64,000 nt of DNA from an uncultured Aquimarina sp. GTDB lineage: Bacteria; Bacteroidota; Bacteroidia; Flavobacteriales; Flavobacteriaceae. Positions within the stretch are counted from its first letter, which is position 1, and each line of letters begins with the position of its first letter. Under the pieces are notes generated by a model. That model was not told the DNA's origin, made no database searches, and saw nothing but the letters and a program-made list of their open reading frames with translations. The DNA lies in NCBI GenBank assembly GCA_947497175.1, contig CANMFM010000010.1, positions 62,001 to 126,000 of the forward strand, read 5' to 3'. This document shows, one piece after another, positions 35,836 to 44,192 of the stretch. The translations under genes were made by a program, and so were the position numbers.

Positions 35836-36192
35836 AGTTTATGATTATCAATTAATAGTACTTGGTAAAAGTAAAAAGTTTTCTTCTAATACAATTGGGT
35901 ATTAAAAATAGTTTTTAACTACATTATCTAGATAACCATTTTTTATACCAAATATTTTAGAAACTCCTTAATGGTCTTTTCAAAGAAGCCAACATTCATA
36001 AAGAATTCATAATTCTATTTTATCATGTAATTATCTTTAAAATCTTTCGTTATTACTATGAAGATTAGGCTATCTTTAACACAAAATTTATTCGCGGGAA
36101 ACGATATTTACTTAAAAAAAATCTCAAGGCTTGCCTTGATTCAATTAAATTGTCATTTCGGTCTGTACCGGAATCTAAACCTATATATTTAG
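35836..36192. other. 357-bp region between ftsE and the TPR gene
   Basis: No coding frame supported. It holds a hairpin TCAAGGCTTGCCTTGA at 36124-36139, the third copy of the GGCTTGCC-core repeat, and presumably both divergent promoters. TATATTTA lies directly before the ATG at 36193 as an imperfect -7 box. Confidence 0.5.
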
Positions 36193-39100
36193 ATGAACAA
36201 ATACATCACTTCGATGCTTTTTGTGATTGGCTTGTCTGGAACTATATCTGCACAGCAATCTGCAATTTACACAAATGAATTAGTGCACTATAACCAGGCG
36301 TTAGAATTGTATAATAATAAACAATTTTTAGCAGCTCAAAATCTTTTTGACAAGGTGCGAGATGCTGTTAATGACGAAAATATAGATGCCAATTGCAGTT
36401 ATTATATCGCCAATTGTGCTGTTTGGCTTAATCAAAAAAATGCCGATCAACTCTTAGAGAACTTCGTAGTACAATACCCTACCAGTATCAAACGAAATGC
36501 GGCATATCTTGATGCAGCAACCTACTATTTTGATAACGGAAAATATGCCTACGCCCGCAAATGGTATGATAAAGTTGATGCCGCTAATTTGAGCCGAAAT
36601 GAAAAAGAAAAATATAATTTCAATTATGGGTATGCTTATTTTAAAATTCAAAGATTTAACGAGGCAAAAAAGTTTTTGAATCGAGTACAAGATTCTCCAG
36701 AATATGGGGCAAAGGCAAAGTACTATCTTGGATTTATAGCCTATGAAGGTGATCACTATAAAGAGGCCGATAAACTTTTTGACGAAGTTAAAGACTTGGA
36801 TCAGTACAATAAAAACTTATCGTACTTCCAGAGTGATATGAATTTTAAATCAGGGAACTTTGAAGATGCCATAAAAGAAGGGTTAATTCAATTGCCTAAA
36901 TCAAAACCTTCAGAAAAATCTGAATTGAATAAAATTATCGGGGAAAGTTATTTTAATCTGGGACAGTACGAAGAAGCTATTCCGTACCTTAAAGAATATA
37001 AAGGTCGTAAAGGAAAATGGAATAATACGGATTACTATTATCTTGGATATGCTTACTACAAAAAAGGAGATTACAACAACGCAATTTCAGAATTTAATAA
37101 AATTGTAGATGGGCGCAATGCTACGGCACAAAATGCCTATTATCATTTGGCAGAATCCTACCTAAAAACAGATCAAAAGCAACAGGCGTTAAATGCTTTT
37201 AAAAATGCTTCAGAAATGGATTTTGAAGCCAAAATTAAAGAAGATGCCCTATATAACTATGCCAAATTGAGTTATGAAATAGGAAACTCATATGAAAATA
37301 CTCCAAGTATTTTATTACGGTATTTAGACCAATATCCAAATTCGGAATTTGAAGATGAAATTAAAGAGCTTTTAGTCAGTTCATACATTACATCAAAAAA
37401 TTATAAAGAAGCAATGGATCTTCTTGAAGGAAGCAGAAATTTTGCAGACAAAGAGGTGTATCAAAAAGTTGCCTTCTACCGTGGTGTCGAATTGTACACT
37501 CAAAATAACTATACAGAAGCCATAGTTTATTTTGATAAATCTTTACAAGAACAAGTAGATGGCAATTTTGCTGCCCGGGCTATGTACTGGAAAGCAGAAT
37601 GTCAATATCTATTAAACAATTTTGATGAAGCGTTGATCGGTTTTAAAGAGTTTCGGGGCAGCACAGGTGCATCATCAACTATAGAATTAGAAGATTTGGA
37701 TTATAATTTAGGATATACGTATTTTAAATTAAAACAATATCAGCAAGCAGCTCAATATTTTGAAACCTATAGCAAAAAGACCACCATAAACGAAATTAAA
37801 CAAGAAGACACCTATCTTAGATTAGGTGATAGTCACTTTATTTCCAGTAAGTATTGGCCCGCTATGGAAGCATACAATGAAGCGATTAAAAGAAATGGAC
37901 CTGATGCTGATTATGCACACTATCAAAAAGCCATTAGTTACGGATTCGTAAATAAGCATAGTCAAAAAATCAAAGATTTAGAGATGTTCTTGTTGCAATA
38001 CCCAAGATCTACGTATCGCGATGATGCTATGTTTGCCCTTGGAGATGTATATATTTCTGAAAATAAAATAGACCGAGGAATTGAGGCATATGATCGCTTG
38101 ATTAGAGAAATACCCAGAAGCTCATACGTGTCCAAAGCGTTATTGAAACAAGGTTTAGTTTTCTATAATAGAGATCAAGGTAATAGCGCTTTGTCAAAAT
38201 TTAAGAAAGTAGTAGCTGATTATCCCGGTACTGATGAGGCAATACAGGCAGTAAATACGGCTAGACTTATTTATGTGGATTTAGGAAGAACCGATGAGTA
38301 TGCTTCTTGGGTTAAGGGGTTAAGCTTTGTAGAAGTAAGCGACGCGGATTTAGACAACACTACATTTGAAGCTGCCGAGAAACAGTTTCTTGAGAATAAT
38401 GAAACTGCCGCTATCAATGGATTTGAGAAATATCTAAGCGAGTTTCCAAATGGGTTACATGCCTTAAAAAGTCATTTTTACGTAGCACAGTTATACTTCA
38501 GCAAAGGAGATAAAGAGACTAGTATTCCGCATTACGAATATGTTTTGCAAAAAGATCGGACAGAGTTTACAGAACAAGCCTTGGCAAGAGTATCACAAAT
38601 TTATTTAGAAAACCGTAGCTACCAAAAAGCGATTCCGGTATTAGAGCGATTAGAAAATGATGCAGATTATCCTCAAAATATCATTTTTGCGCAATCTAAC
38701 TTAATGAAGGCATATTATCAATTACTTAATTATCAAAAAACAATCGAGTATGCAGATAAGGTGTTAGGCAATCCCAAAATCCAGAAAGATGTAAAAAGTG
38801 ATGCAAAGATTTTTACAGCGAGAGCCGCATTACAGACCAATAACATATCGCGAGCAAAAGCGGCATATGCCGAAGTACAAAAAATCGCAACCGGAGAACT
38901 AGCAGCCGAGGCCTTGTATTATGAAGCTTATTTCAAGAATGAAGAAGGTAATTATAAGGCTTCGAACCAAATCATACAAAAACTATCCAGAGACTATCCG
39001 GGATACAGATTATATGGATCTAAAGGCCTAGTCCTTATGGCAAAGAATTTTTATGGACTTAAGGATGCATATCAGGCGACATACATCTTAGAAAGTGTGA

Positions 39101-39210
39101 TTAAAAATTTCTCTGATTATCCAGATGTTATTGATGAAGCTAAAGAGACACTTAAAAAAATTAAAGCCGAAGAGGCAAAGACTAATTCATCCATCCAAAC
39201 CGAACAATAA
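36193..39210 (+). CDS. large periplasmic tetratricopeptide-repeat protein
   Basis: A 1005-residue exported protein with a Sec signal peptide ending in ISAQ. It is made almost wholly of TPR helices; clear repeats include YYLGYAYYKKGDYNNAISEFNKIV, KAVSKALLKQGLVFYNRD-like and YYIANCAVWLNQ. The repeat pattern SNARE of 34 residues recurs about 25 times across the chain. TPR proteins scaffold complexes; the next gene, 28 bp downstream, encodes an outer-membrane barrel-like partner, so the pair is likely an operon. Similar pairs occur in this phylum, function unknown. Confidence 0.9.
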   Translation: MNKYITSMLFVIGLSGTISAQQSAIYTNELVHYNQALELYNNKQFLAAQNLFDKVRDAVNDENIDANCSYYIANCAVWLNQKNADQLLENFVVQYPTSIKRNAAYLDAATYYFDNGKYAYARKWYDKVDAANLSRNEKEKYNFNYGYAYFKIQRFNEAKKFLNRVQDSPEYGAKAKYYLGFIAYEGDHYKEADKLFDEVKDLDQYNKNLSYFQSDMNFKSGNFEDAIKEGLIQLPKSKPSEKSELNKIIGESYFNLGQYEEAIPYLKEYKGRKGKWNNTDYYYLGYAYYKKGDYNNAISEFNKIVDGRNATAQNAYYHLAESYLKTDQKQQALNAFKNASEMDFEAKIKEDALYNYAKLSYEIGNSYENTPSILLRYLDQYPNSEFEDEIKELLVSSYITSKNYKEAMDLLEGSRNFADKEVYQKVAFYRGVELYTQNNYTEAIVYFDKSLQEQVDGNFAARAMYWKAECQYLLNNFDEALIGFKEFRGSTGASSTIELEDLDYNLGYTYFKLKQYQQAAQYFETYSKKTTINEIKQEDTYLRLGDSHFISSKYWPAMEAYNEAIKRNGPDADYAHYQKAISYGFVNKHSQKIKDLEMFLLQYPRSTYRDDAMFALGDVYISENKIDRGIEAYDRLIREIPRSSYVSKALLKQGLVFYNRDQGNSALSKFKKVVADYPGTDEAIQAVNTARLIYVDLGRTDEYASWVKGLSFVEVSDADLDNTTFEAAEKQFLENNETAAINGFEKYLSEFPNGLHALKSHFYVAQLYFSKGDKETSIPHYEYVLQKDRTEFTEQALARVSQIYLENRSYQKAIPVLERLENDADYPQNIIFAQSNLMKAYYQLLNYQKTIEYADKVLGNPKIQKDVKSDAKIFTARAALQTNNISRAKAAYAEVQKIATGELAAEALYYEAYFKNEEGNYKASNQIIQKLSRDYPGYRLYGSKGLVLMAKNFYGLKDAYQATYILESVIKNFSDYPDVIDEAKETLKKIKAEEAKTNSSIQTEQ

Positions 39211-39238
39211 TTATCAGTTTTAAAACGATTTGTATCTT

Positions 39239-41020
39239 ATGATTAGATATTTTGCAAACATAAGTAGGCCTTACAGGTGGTCAAGACCTGTAAAGTCTGG
39301 AAAATTACTTTTTATACTAAGCATATTGCTAAGTACACTAAGTGTTGCACAAGAAAAAGAAAACGAAGATCTGGAAACCGAAAGAGTTGTTATCGTGAAG
39401 GCTTATACTCCCACGATAAGTGACGCCTTTAAGATTAAATCTTCTCCCGTTCTCAATGATTCGGTTACCCAAAAGAAAAAGCAACTACGGTATAGTATTT
39501 TTTCGGTTCCGGTGGCCTCTACATATACCCCGGCAAAAGGTCGAGCTGCTAACATAGACCGACCTAAGCCTTTAGAAATCTATGATAACTACGCAACATT
39601 AGGGTTTGGTAATTTTACATCAGCTTTGGCAGAGTTCTACAGTAATTTTCAACTCAATCGTTCTGATAATTTAGGATTCTATCTGCATCATAACTCTTCT
39701 CAAGGTGGAATCGATGAGGTACAATTAGACGATAAATTCTATAACACCTCTTTAGATCTTAATTATACATCACGTAATCGGGAGTATACCTATGGTCTCG
39801 AAGTAGGAGCAGAACATATGTTGTACAATTGGTACGGATTACCAGAAACTCCTGAACTAACTACAGAACAACTTAATGCTATTGATCCGCAACAAAATTA
39901 TTTTGGAGTAAAATTAGGAGGTAAACTTCAGTTTGATGACCTGTATTTTAAGAAAGCGTCTCTCCAGTATCATTTTTTTGGCGATGCCTTAAAATCTACA
40001 GAGCATCACGTCGTTGCTAAACCAACCTTCGAGTTTGAAATGGGAAATTCGCTTATTACTACAAACTTTATTGTTGATTATCTTAGCGGAAGTTTTGATC
40101 GTGATCTTAATCCCATTTTGGCAACTCCAAATGCCTATGGTATTTTAAATCTGGGAATAAATCCAAGCTTAGTTATATTAAGAGATAACCTTACCCTGCA
40201 CCTTGGGGCAGCTGCATATTATAGTATAGATACCGAAAATGAAGATAATGATTTCTTTATATACCCCAAAATAACAGCTTCATATAGCGTAGTAGAAGAC
40301 AATGTTATTGTGTATGGTGGCTTAGAAGGTGAATTAAATCAGAATTCGTATCGGGATGCTGTTAAAACCAATCCCTTTGTATCTCCAACCCTAATTATAG
40401 AACAAACCAATACCTTGTATAATGCTAACATAGGATTAAAAGGGCAACTATCAGATCTTGTGAGTTATAACTTTAGAGGAAGTTATATTTCAGAAGATGA
40501 GAAACCTCTGTTTGTAAGCAATGAAAGATCAGCTTTTCAGTTTGAAGGATATGATTACGGAAATTCTTTCTCATATCGTTATGATGATGTTACTACTTTA
40601 GTTGGGTACGGAGAAATAAATTTTGAGATTAGTAAAAAATTTAAACTAGGAGCTTCTGCAGAATATTTTAATTATCGTACTGAAGATGAACAAGAAGCAT
40701 GGAATTTGCCTGAAATAAAAGCAACCGCGCAGTTAGATTATCAAATCAACGAACAATGGTATTTTGGTGCACAATTATTTTATGTAGGAGAACGAGAAGA
40801 CATTGATAATACAGTAACATTACCTGCAATTACTAATGCAGTTACTACATTAGATGCATATGTTGATGCCAATGTTAATTTGGGATATCGTTTAAATGAT
40901 CAACTCTCTTTCTTCGTAAAAGGCAATAATCTAGTGGGAGAAAATTATGAACGCTGGGTCAATTTTCCTGTGCAAGGGATACAGGTTTTAGGGGGGGCTA
41001 CCTATAAATTTGATTATTAA
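39239..41020 (+). CDS. outer-membrane beta-barrel protein (TonB-receptor-like, no plug)
   Basis: A 593-residue exported protein resembling the barrel part of TonB-dependent receptors. The start is ATG 39239; the longer TTG start at 39230 adds three residues. The N-terminus is unusual: about 25 residues before the hydrophobic signal core (LLFILSILLSTLSVAQ) are encoded by a palindromic repeat at 39269-39295. After the signal, a short VVIVKAYTPTISDAFK segment resembles the TonB-receptor N-terminus, but no plug domain is present. The C-terminus ends in GGATYKFDY with the aromatic residue needed for outer-membrane insertion. It is 28 bp after the TPR gene. Confidence 0.85.
   Translation: MIRYFANISRPYRWSRPVKSGKLLFILSILLSTLSVAQEKENEDLETERVVIVKAYTPTISDAFKIKSSPVLNDSVTQKKKQLRYSIFSVPVASTYTPAKGRAANIDRPKPLEIYDNYATLGFGNFTSALAEFYSNFQLNRSDNLGFYLHHNSSQGGIDEVQLDDKFYNTSLDLNYTSRNREYTYGLEVGAEHMLYNWYGLPETPELTTEQLNAIDPQQNYFGVKLGGKLQFDDLYFKKASLQYHFFGDALKSTEHHVVAKPTFEFEMGNSLITTNFIVDYLSGSFDRDLNPILATPNAYGILNLGINPSLVILRDNLTLHLGAAAYYSIDTENEDNDFFIYPKITASYSVVEDNVIVYGGLEGELNQNSYRDAVKTNPFVSPTLIIEQTNTLYNANIGLKGQLSDLVSYNFRGSYISEDEKPLFVSNERSAFQFEGYDYGNSFSYRYDDVTTLVGYGEINFEISKKFKLGASAEYFNYRTEDEQEAWNLPEIKATAQLDYQINEQWYFGAQLFYVGEREDIDNTVTLPAITNAVTTLDAYVDANVNLGYRLNDQLSFFVKGNNLVGENYERWVNFPVQGIQVLGGATYKFDY
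39269..39295. repeat. palindromic repeat inside the barrel gene
   Basis: An imperfect palindrome CTTACAGGT...ACCTGTAAAG lies within the coding sequence. Its core matches the free-standing palindrome at 62245-62277 (AGGT-NN-TCAAGACCTGT; 15 of 17 bases), so it appears to be a domesticated copy of a dispersed repeat. Confidence 0.62.
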
Positions 41021-41062
41021 ATTGCAGAAAATTATCTTTAGTTAATTTCAATTTGATCAGCT

Positions 41063-41410
41063 ATGGAAGAACGTATAGAAGTTGAAGTTGTAGAACTGTT
41101 TCCCAGTATTGTACTGCTGTTATTGACCATTATGGTTATCGCGGGAATCCTTTTATATTTAAAGATTAGGAGAAATTATGCCTCTCGAAATACCACAGAC
41201 CTATATTTAGAAAAACTTGCACTTCTTTCATCTAGAGAAAGACAAGTTTTTGATGAAATATTAAAGTATAAATCTTTAAAAGAGATTGCAGAAACATTAT
41301 ATATAGAAGTTTCTACGGTTAAATCGCATGCTAATAAGATTTATAAGTTATTTGGTGTTAAGAATAAAAGAGAGTTGCTAGCTAAACTACTAGGCTTCCA
41401 CAATGCTTAG
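41063..41410 (+). CDS. membrane-anchored LuxR-type helix-turn-helix protein
   Basis: A 115-residue protein with an N-terminal transmembrane helix (ELFPSIVLLLLTIMVIAGILLYL) and a C-terminal LuxR/GerE DNA-binding domain (LSSRERQVFDEILKYKSLKEIAETL...STVKSHANKIYKLFGVKNK). There is no receiver or ligand domain. The regulator would contact DNA while tethered to the membrane. It lies 42 bp after the barrel gene in the same direction and may sense the state of the envelope or the TPR/barrel pair; that is inference. Confidence 0.87.
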   Translation: MEERIEVEVVELFPSIVLLLLTIMVIAGILLYLKIRRNYASRNTTDLYLEKLALLSSRERQVFDEILKYKSLKEIAETLYIEVSTVKSHANKIYKLFGVKNKRELLAKLLGFHNA

Positions 41411-41515
41411 TATGTTATGAGATCCAACCTTTTTCCAACTTTTTTCCAACCTCTTGAGAAGCAGATTTAACATCGTATAGAATAGCTTTGAGTCATCTTA
41501 ACGTTAAAAAAAAAC

Positions 41516-42622
41516 ATGATGACTAAATTTAATTTAATTCTGACTTCTATCATTTACCTCATACTTGGATGTAATGGCGATGATCATATTTCTGGAGAAA
41601 TTCTTACCTCCAGAATTGATAAAATAATGAATCAAGAAGCTGATTTTCAAGGAGTAGTTTGTATTGGCAATTTAGATAACATTTTTTATAGCAAAGGATT
41701 TGGTTTTGCAGATAGAGAGAACCAGATAGCGTTTGATAAAAATACCCTTTTTGATATAGGATCAATAACAAAACCGTTTACCAGTATCGCTATAATTAAA
41801 TGTCAAGAACTTGGGTTGATAAATTATAATGACACTCTGGAAAAGTTTTTTCCTGAAGTTCCAGAGGACAAAAAGGATATCACAATTAAACAATTACTTA
41901 CACATAGTTCAGGGTTTGTTGATGCAATAGGTGATGATTATGAAAAAATAGCTAAAAAAACATTTCTCACTCAAAGTTTTGACACAGAGCTGTTATTTCT
42001 ACCTGGAGAACGATATGAATATTCAAACGTTGCTTTCAGTATCTTGGGTATTATTATTGAAACAGTAAGTGAAAAATCTTATGAGGAGTTTTTAAGGAAG
42101 TACGTTTTTCTTCCTTCAGAGATGAAAACTGCAGGATATTTAATACCTAATTATAATAATGCAGTAATTGCTAATGGATATGACGATTTAGGAATATTTG
42201 GGAACCCTGGTACCAATCTAGGGAAACCTAATGAACAGCCTTGGGACATCGATGGCCCTTATTGGCACTTAAAGGGGAATGGTGGATTATTAATGTCTGC
42301 ATATGATATTATCAAATACTATACATCTATAAAATCAAACCTTATCGCTGAGTCGAGCAAACAAATGCTGTATACAAAATATCTTAAGGAAGATGATGAT
42401 AGGGGTGCGCTCTACAGAGGGTTAGGATGGGGAATACTCGATACTGATAAGGGTTTGGCGGCTACACATAATGGAGGGAATGGTGTTTTCTTTGCTGATT
42501 TTACCTATTTAATAAAAGAGGACCTCTTTGTGTTTCTAGCTTCTAATGCCTACAGAGAAGACCAAGATGATCTTTTGATCCGACTGATGAAAGAGCTTTC
42601 AGTCACTATAATTGATAATTAA
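41516..42622 (+). CDS. beta-lactamase-family serine hydrolase (lipoprotein)
   Basis: A 368-residue enzyme of the class C beta-lactamase/DD-peptidase fold. The lipobox is ILGC. The catalytic SxxK motif is in FDIGSITKPFTS (Ser near residue 84), the YxN motif in YEYSNVAFSILG near 170 and the third box HNGGNG near 323. Members cleave ester or amide bonds; the substrate is unknown and true beta-lactamase activity is unlikely to be inferable. Two ATG codons in a row (41516 and 41519) are both possible starts. Confidence 0.87.
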   Translation: MMTKFNLILTSIIYLILGCNGDDHISGEILTSRIDKIMNQEADFQGVVCIGNLDNIFYSKGFGFADRENQIAFDKNTLFDIGSITKPFTSIAIIKCQELGLINYNDTLEKFFPEVPEDKKDITIKQLLTHSSGFVDAIGDDYEKIAKKTFLTQSFDTELLFLPGERYEYSNVAFSILGIIIETVSEKSYEEFLRKYVFLPSEMKTAGYLIPNYNNAVIANGYDDLGIFGNPGTNLGKPNEQPWDIDGPYWHLKGNGGLLMSAYDIIKYYTSIKSNLIAESSKQMLYTKYLKEDDDRGALYRGLGWGILDTDKGLAATHNGGNGVFFADFTYLIKEDLFVFLASNAYREDQDDLLIRLMKELSVTIIDN

Positions 42623-42781
42623 AAGATAATATGTCCAATATATCTATAGTTACATCACCGGCGGAAGTTGTTTAGAAGGCTGAAAAATAAGTTACGTTCA
42701 TTGTTAAAAAAGATGCGTACTCAGTATTGATATATGATCAGGTATGATTTTTGTTGTATTTTTAGATAAAAAATAAAATCT

Positions 42782-43594
42782 ATGAAAAGTATTTCTCTAG
42801 TTATCTTTAGCTTCTTTTCAATGTTTACCTATTCTCAGGATCATTTTAAGTTGTATTATGAAGAAACCGACAATGGGTTTAGAATCTTAGCTGATAATGA
42901 TGAGTACAGCCCTGTTTCTGCAAAAATAAATTTTAAACTAGAAAACTTAAATTCTACCAACGGTAATAATAAAGTTTTTGTTATACCCGCAAGAACTAAA
43001 AAATATACCATTACAGATCTTAATGTAATCGACCGCAAGAAGAGAATTAAATTAGGGTACGAATCTACTTTCAATCATGGCGATCATACGTTAAAAACCT
43101 ATGATACTGATTTCAAATATTACTTACCTTTTGGTAAAGGAAATACGTTTTGGCTCTCTCAAGGGTATAATGGCACTACTTCTCATAAAAATGAAAATGC
43201 ATTAGATTTTAAAATGCCTACAGGAACAAAAATTTATGCAGCTCGCGATGGTATTGTTATCGATGTTGAGCAAAGCTATAGCAAAAGTTGTACTACGGCA
43301 GAATGTGCTAAATTCAACAATTTTATTTTAATATACCATAGCGACGGTACCTTTGCAGAGTATACACATATCAAGAAAAATGGTGCTAGCGTCAACATCG
43401 GGGATCAAATAAAAATCGGTCAGTTAATAGGCTATAGCGGTGATGTTGGATGGGCCACAGGGCCACACCTTCATTTTATTGTATTTTTTCAGCGATTAAA
43501 AGATAGAGAAACATTAAAAACAAAATTCTTAACCGGAAGCGGTAAAAAAGCCATTGCACTTACTGAAAAAGAACAATATACAAGAGCATATTAA
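42782..43594 (+). CDS. M23-like secreted peptidase with altered zinc motif
   Basis: A 270-residue exported protein with a signal peptide (SISLVIFSFFSMFTYSQ). The C-terminal half resembles LytM/M23 endopeptidases: ALDFKMPTGTKIYAARDGIVIDV, FAEYTHIKKNGASVNIGDQIKIGQ and TGPHLHFIVFF with the HxH ligands. The first motif, normally HxxxD, reads ENALD here, so one zinc ligand appears absent. Such degenerate M23 domains occur in LytM regulators of amidases. Activity is therefore uncertain. Confidence 0.82.
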   Translation: MKSISLVIFSFFSMFTYSQDHFKLYYEETDNGFRILADNDEYSPVSAKINFKLENLNSTNGNNKVFVIPARTKKYTITDLNVIDRKKRIKLGYESTFNHGDHTLKTYDTDFKYYLPFGKGNTFWLSQGYNGTTSHKNENALDFKMPTGTKIYAARDGIVIDVEQSYSKSCTTAECAKFNNFILIYHSDGTFAEYTHIKKNGASVNIGDQIKIGQLIGYSGDVGWATGPHLHFIVFFQRLKDRETLKTKFLTGSGKKAIALTEKEQYTRAY

Positions 43595-44027
43595 AACATG
43601 TTTTACCTGAACTTGTCGGGTTTCTGTCGGCAGGGTTATTCTAAGTAGCTTTTGGCCAGTACTCAAAATGACTCTTATTGAACCTTCATAATACATTCGA
43701 ACTTTGGTATGAGGGTTTAAAAGCACTAAAAAAAATATGATATTCTCTAAGTCTGAGCATAGCGTACCTTATGCTCAGACTTAAACATATAAAGAAACGT
43801 CATGTTTTGAAGTGATTTGATACCGCAATAAATATTCTGTTCTGTATTATAGATTTGATTGATAACTTCTAAATAAACAACTGATAATAAAACACCTTTC
43901 AGACAATAAAAAATATCCTTAAGAATTGATTTGCCTTAAAAATTAACTATTCTTAACGTTAAACTTGTTGATTTACAGCTTATTGTTTTTTATTTTAGAA
44001 AACACGAATGATTTAAATCAAAATGTT
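43595..44027. other. 433-bp region before the VWA/plug/TPR genes
   Basis: No gene seen. A perfect 13-bp hairpin (AAGTCTGAGCATA with complement, 43749-43782) lies 155 bp past the M23-like gene but lacks a T-run. From 43938 onward the sequence is nearly identical to the upstream region of the second paralogue (47116 onward). Confidence 0.6.
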
Positions 44028-44192
44028 ATGAAGAATAGGACGCTTTTATTTTTGTCGATTTTTTTGGGGACTACACTTTTTTCTTTTGGGCAATATGAAG
44101 TACTTATAGATGCTTTTGTTCTTAATCAAAATACTAATACACCAATTTCTTATGCTAATGTCGGTTTTGTCGATAAAGGAGTGGGTACCGTA
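43938..44192. repeat. 5' duplicated block, copy A
   Basis: The upstream region plus the first 55 codons of paralogue A are nearly identical to 47116-47370 in front of and within paralogue B. Differences are scattered single bases. Confidence 0.85.

Noticed and set aside
43529-43726. 65-residue minus frame
   Set aside because: Shadow of the M23-like gene end and spacer with no supporting signal.
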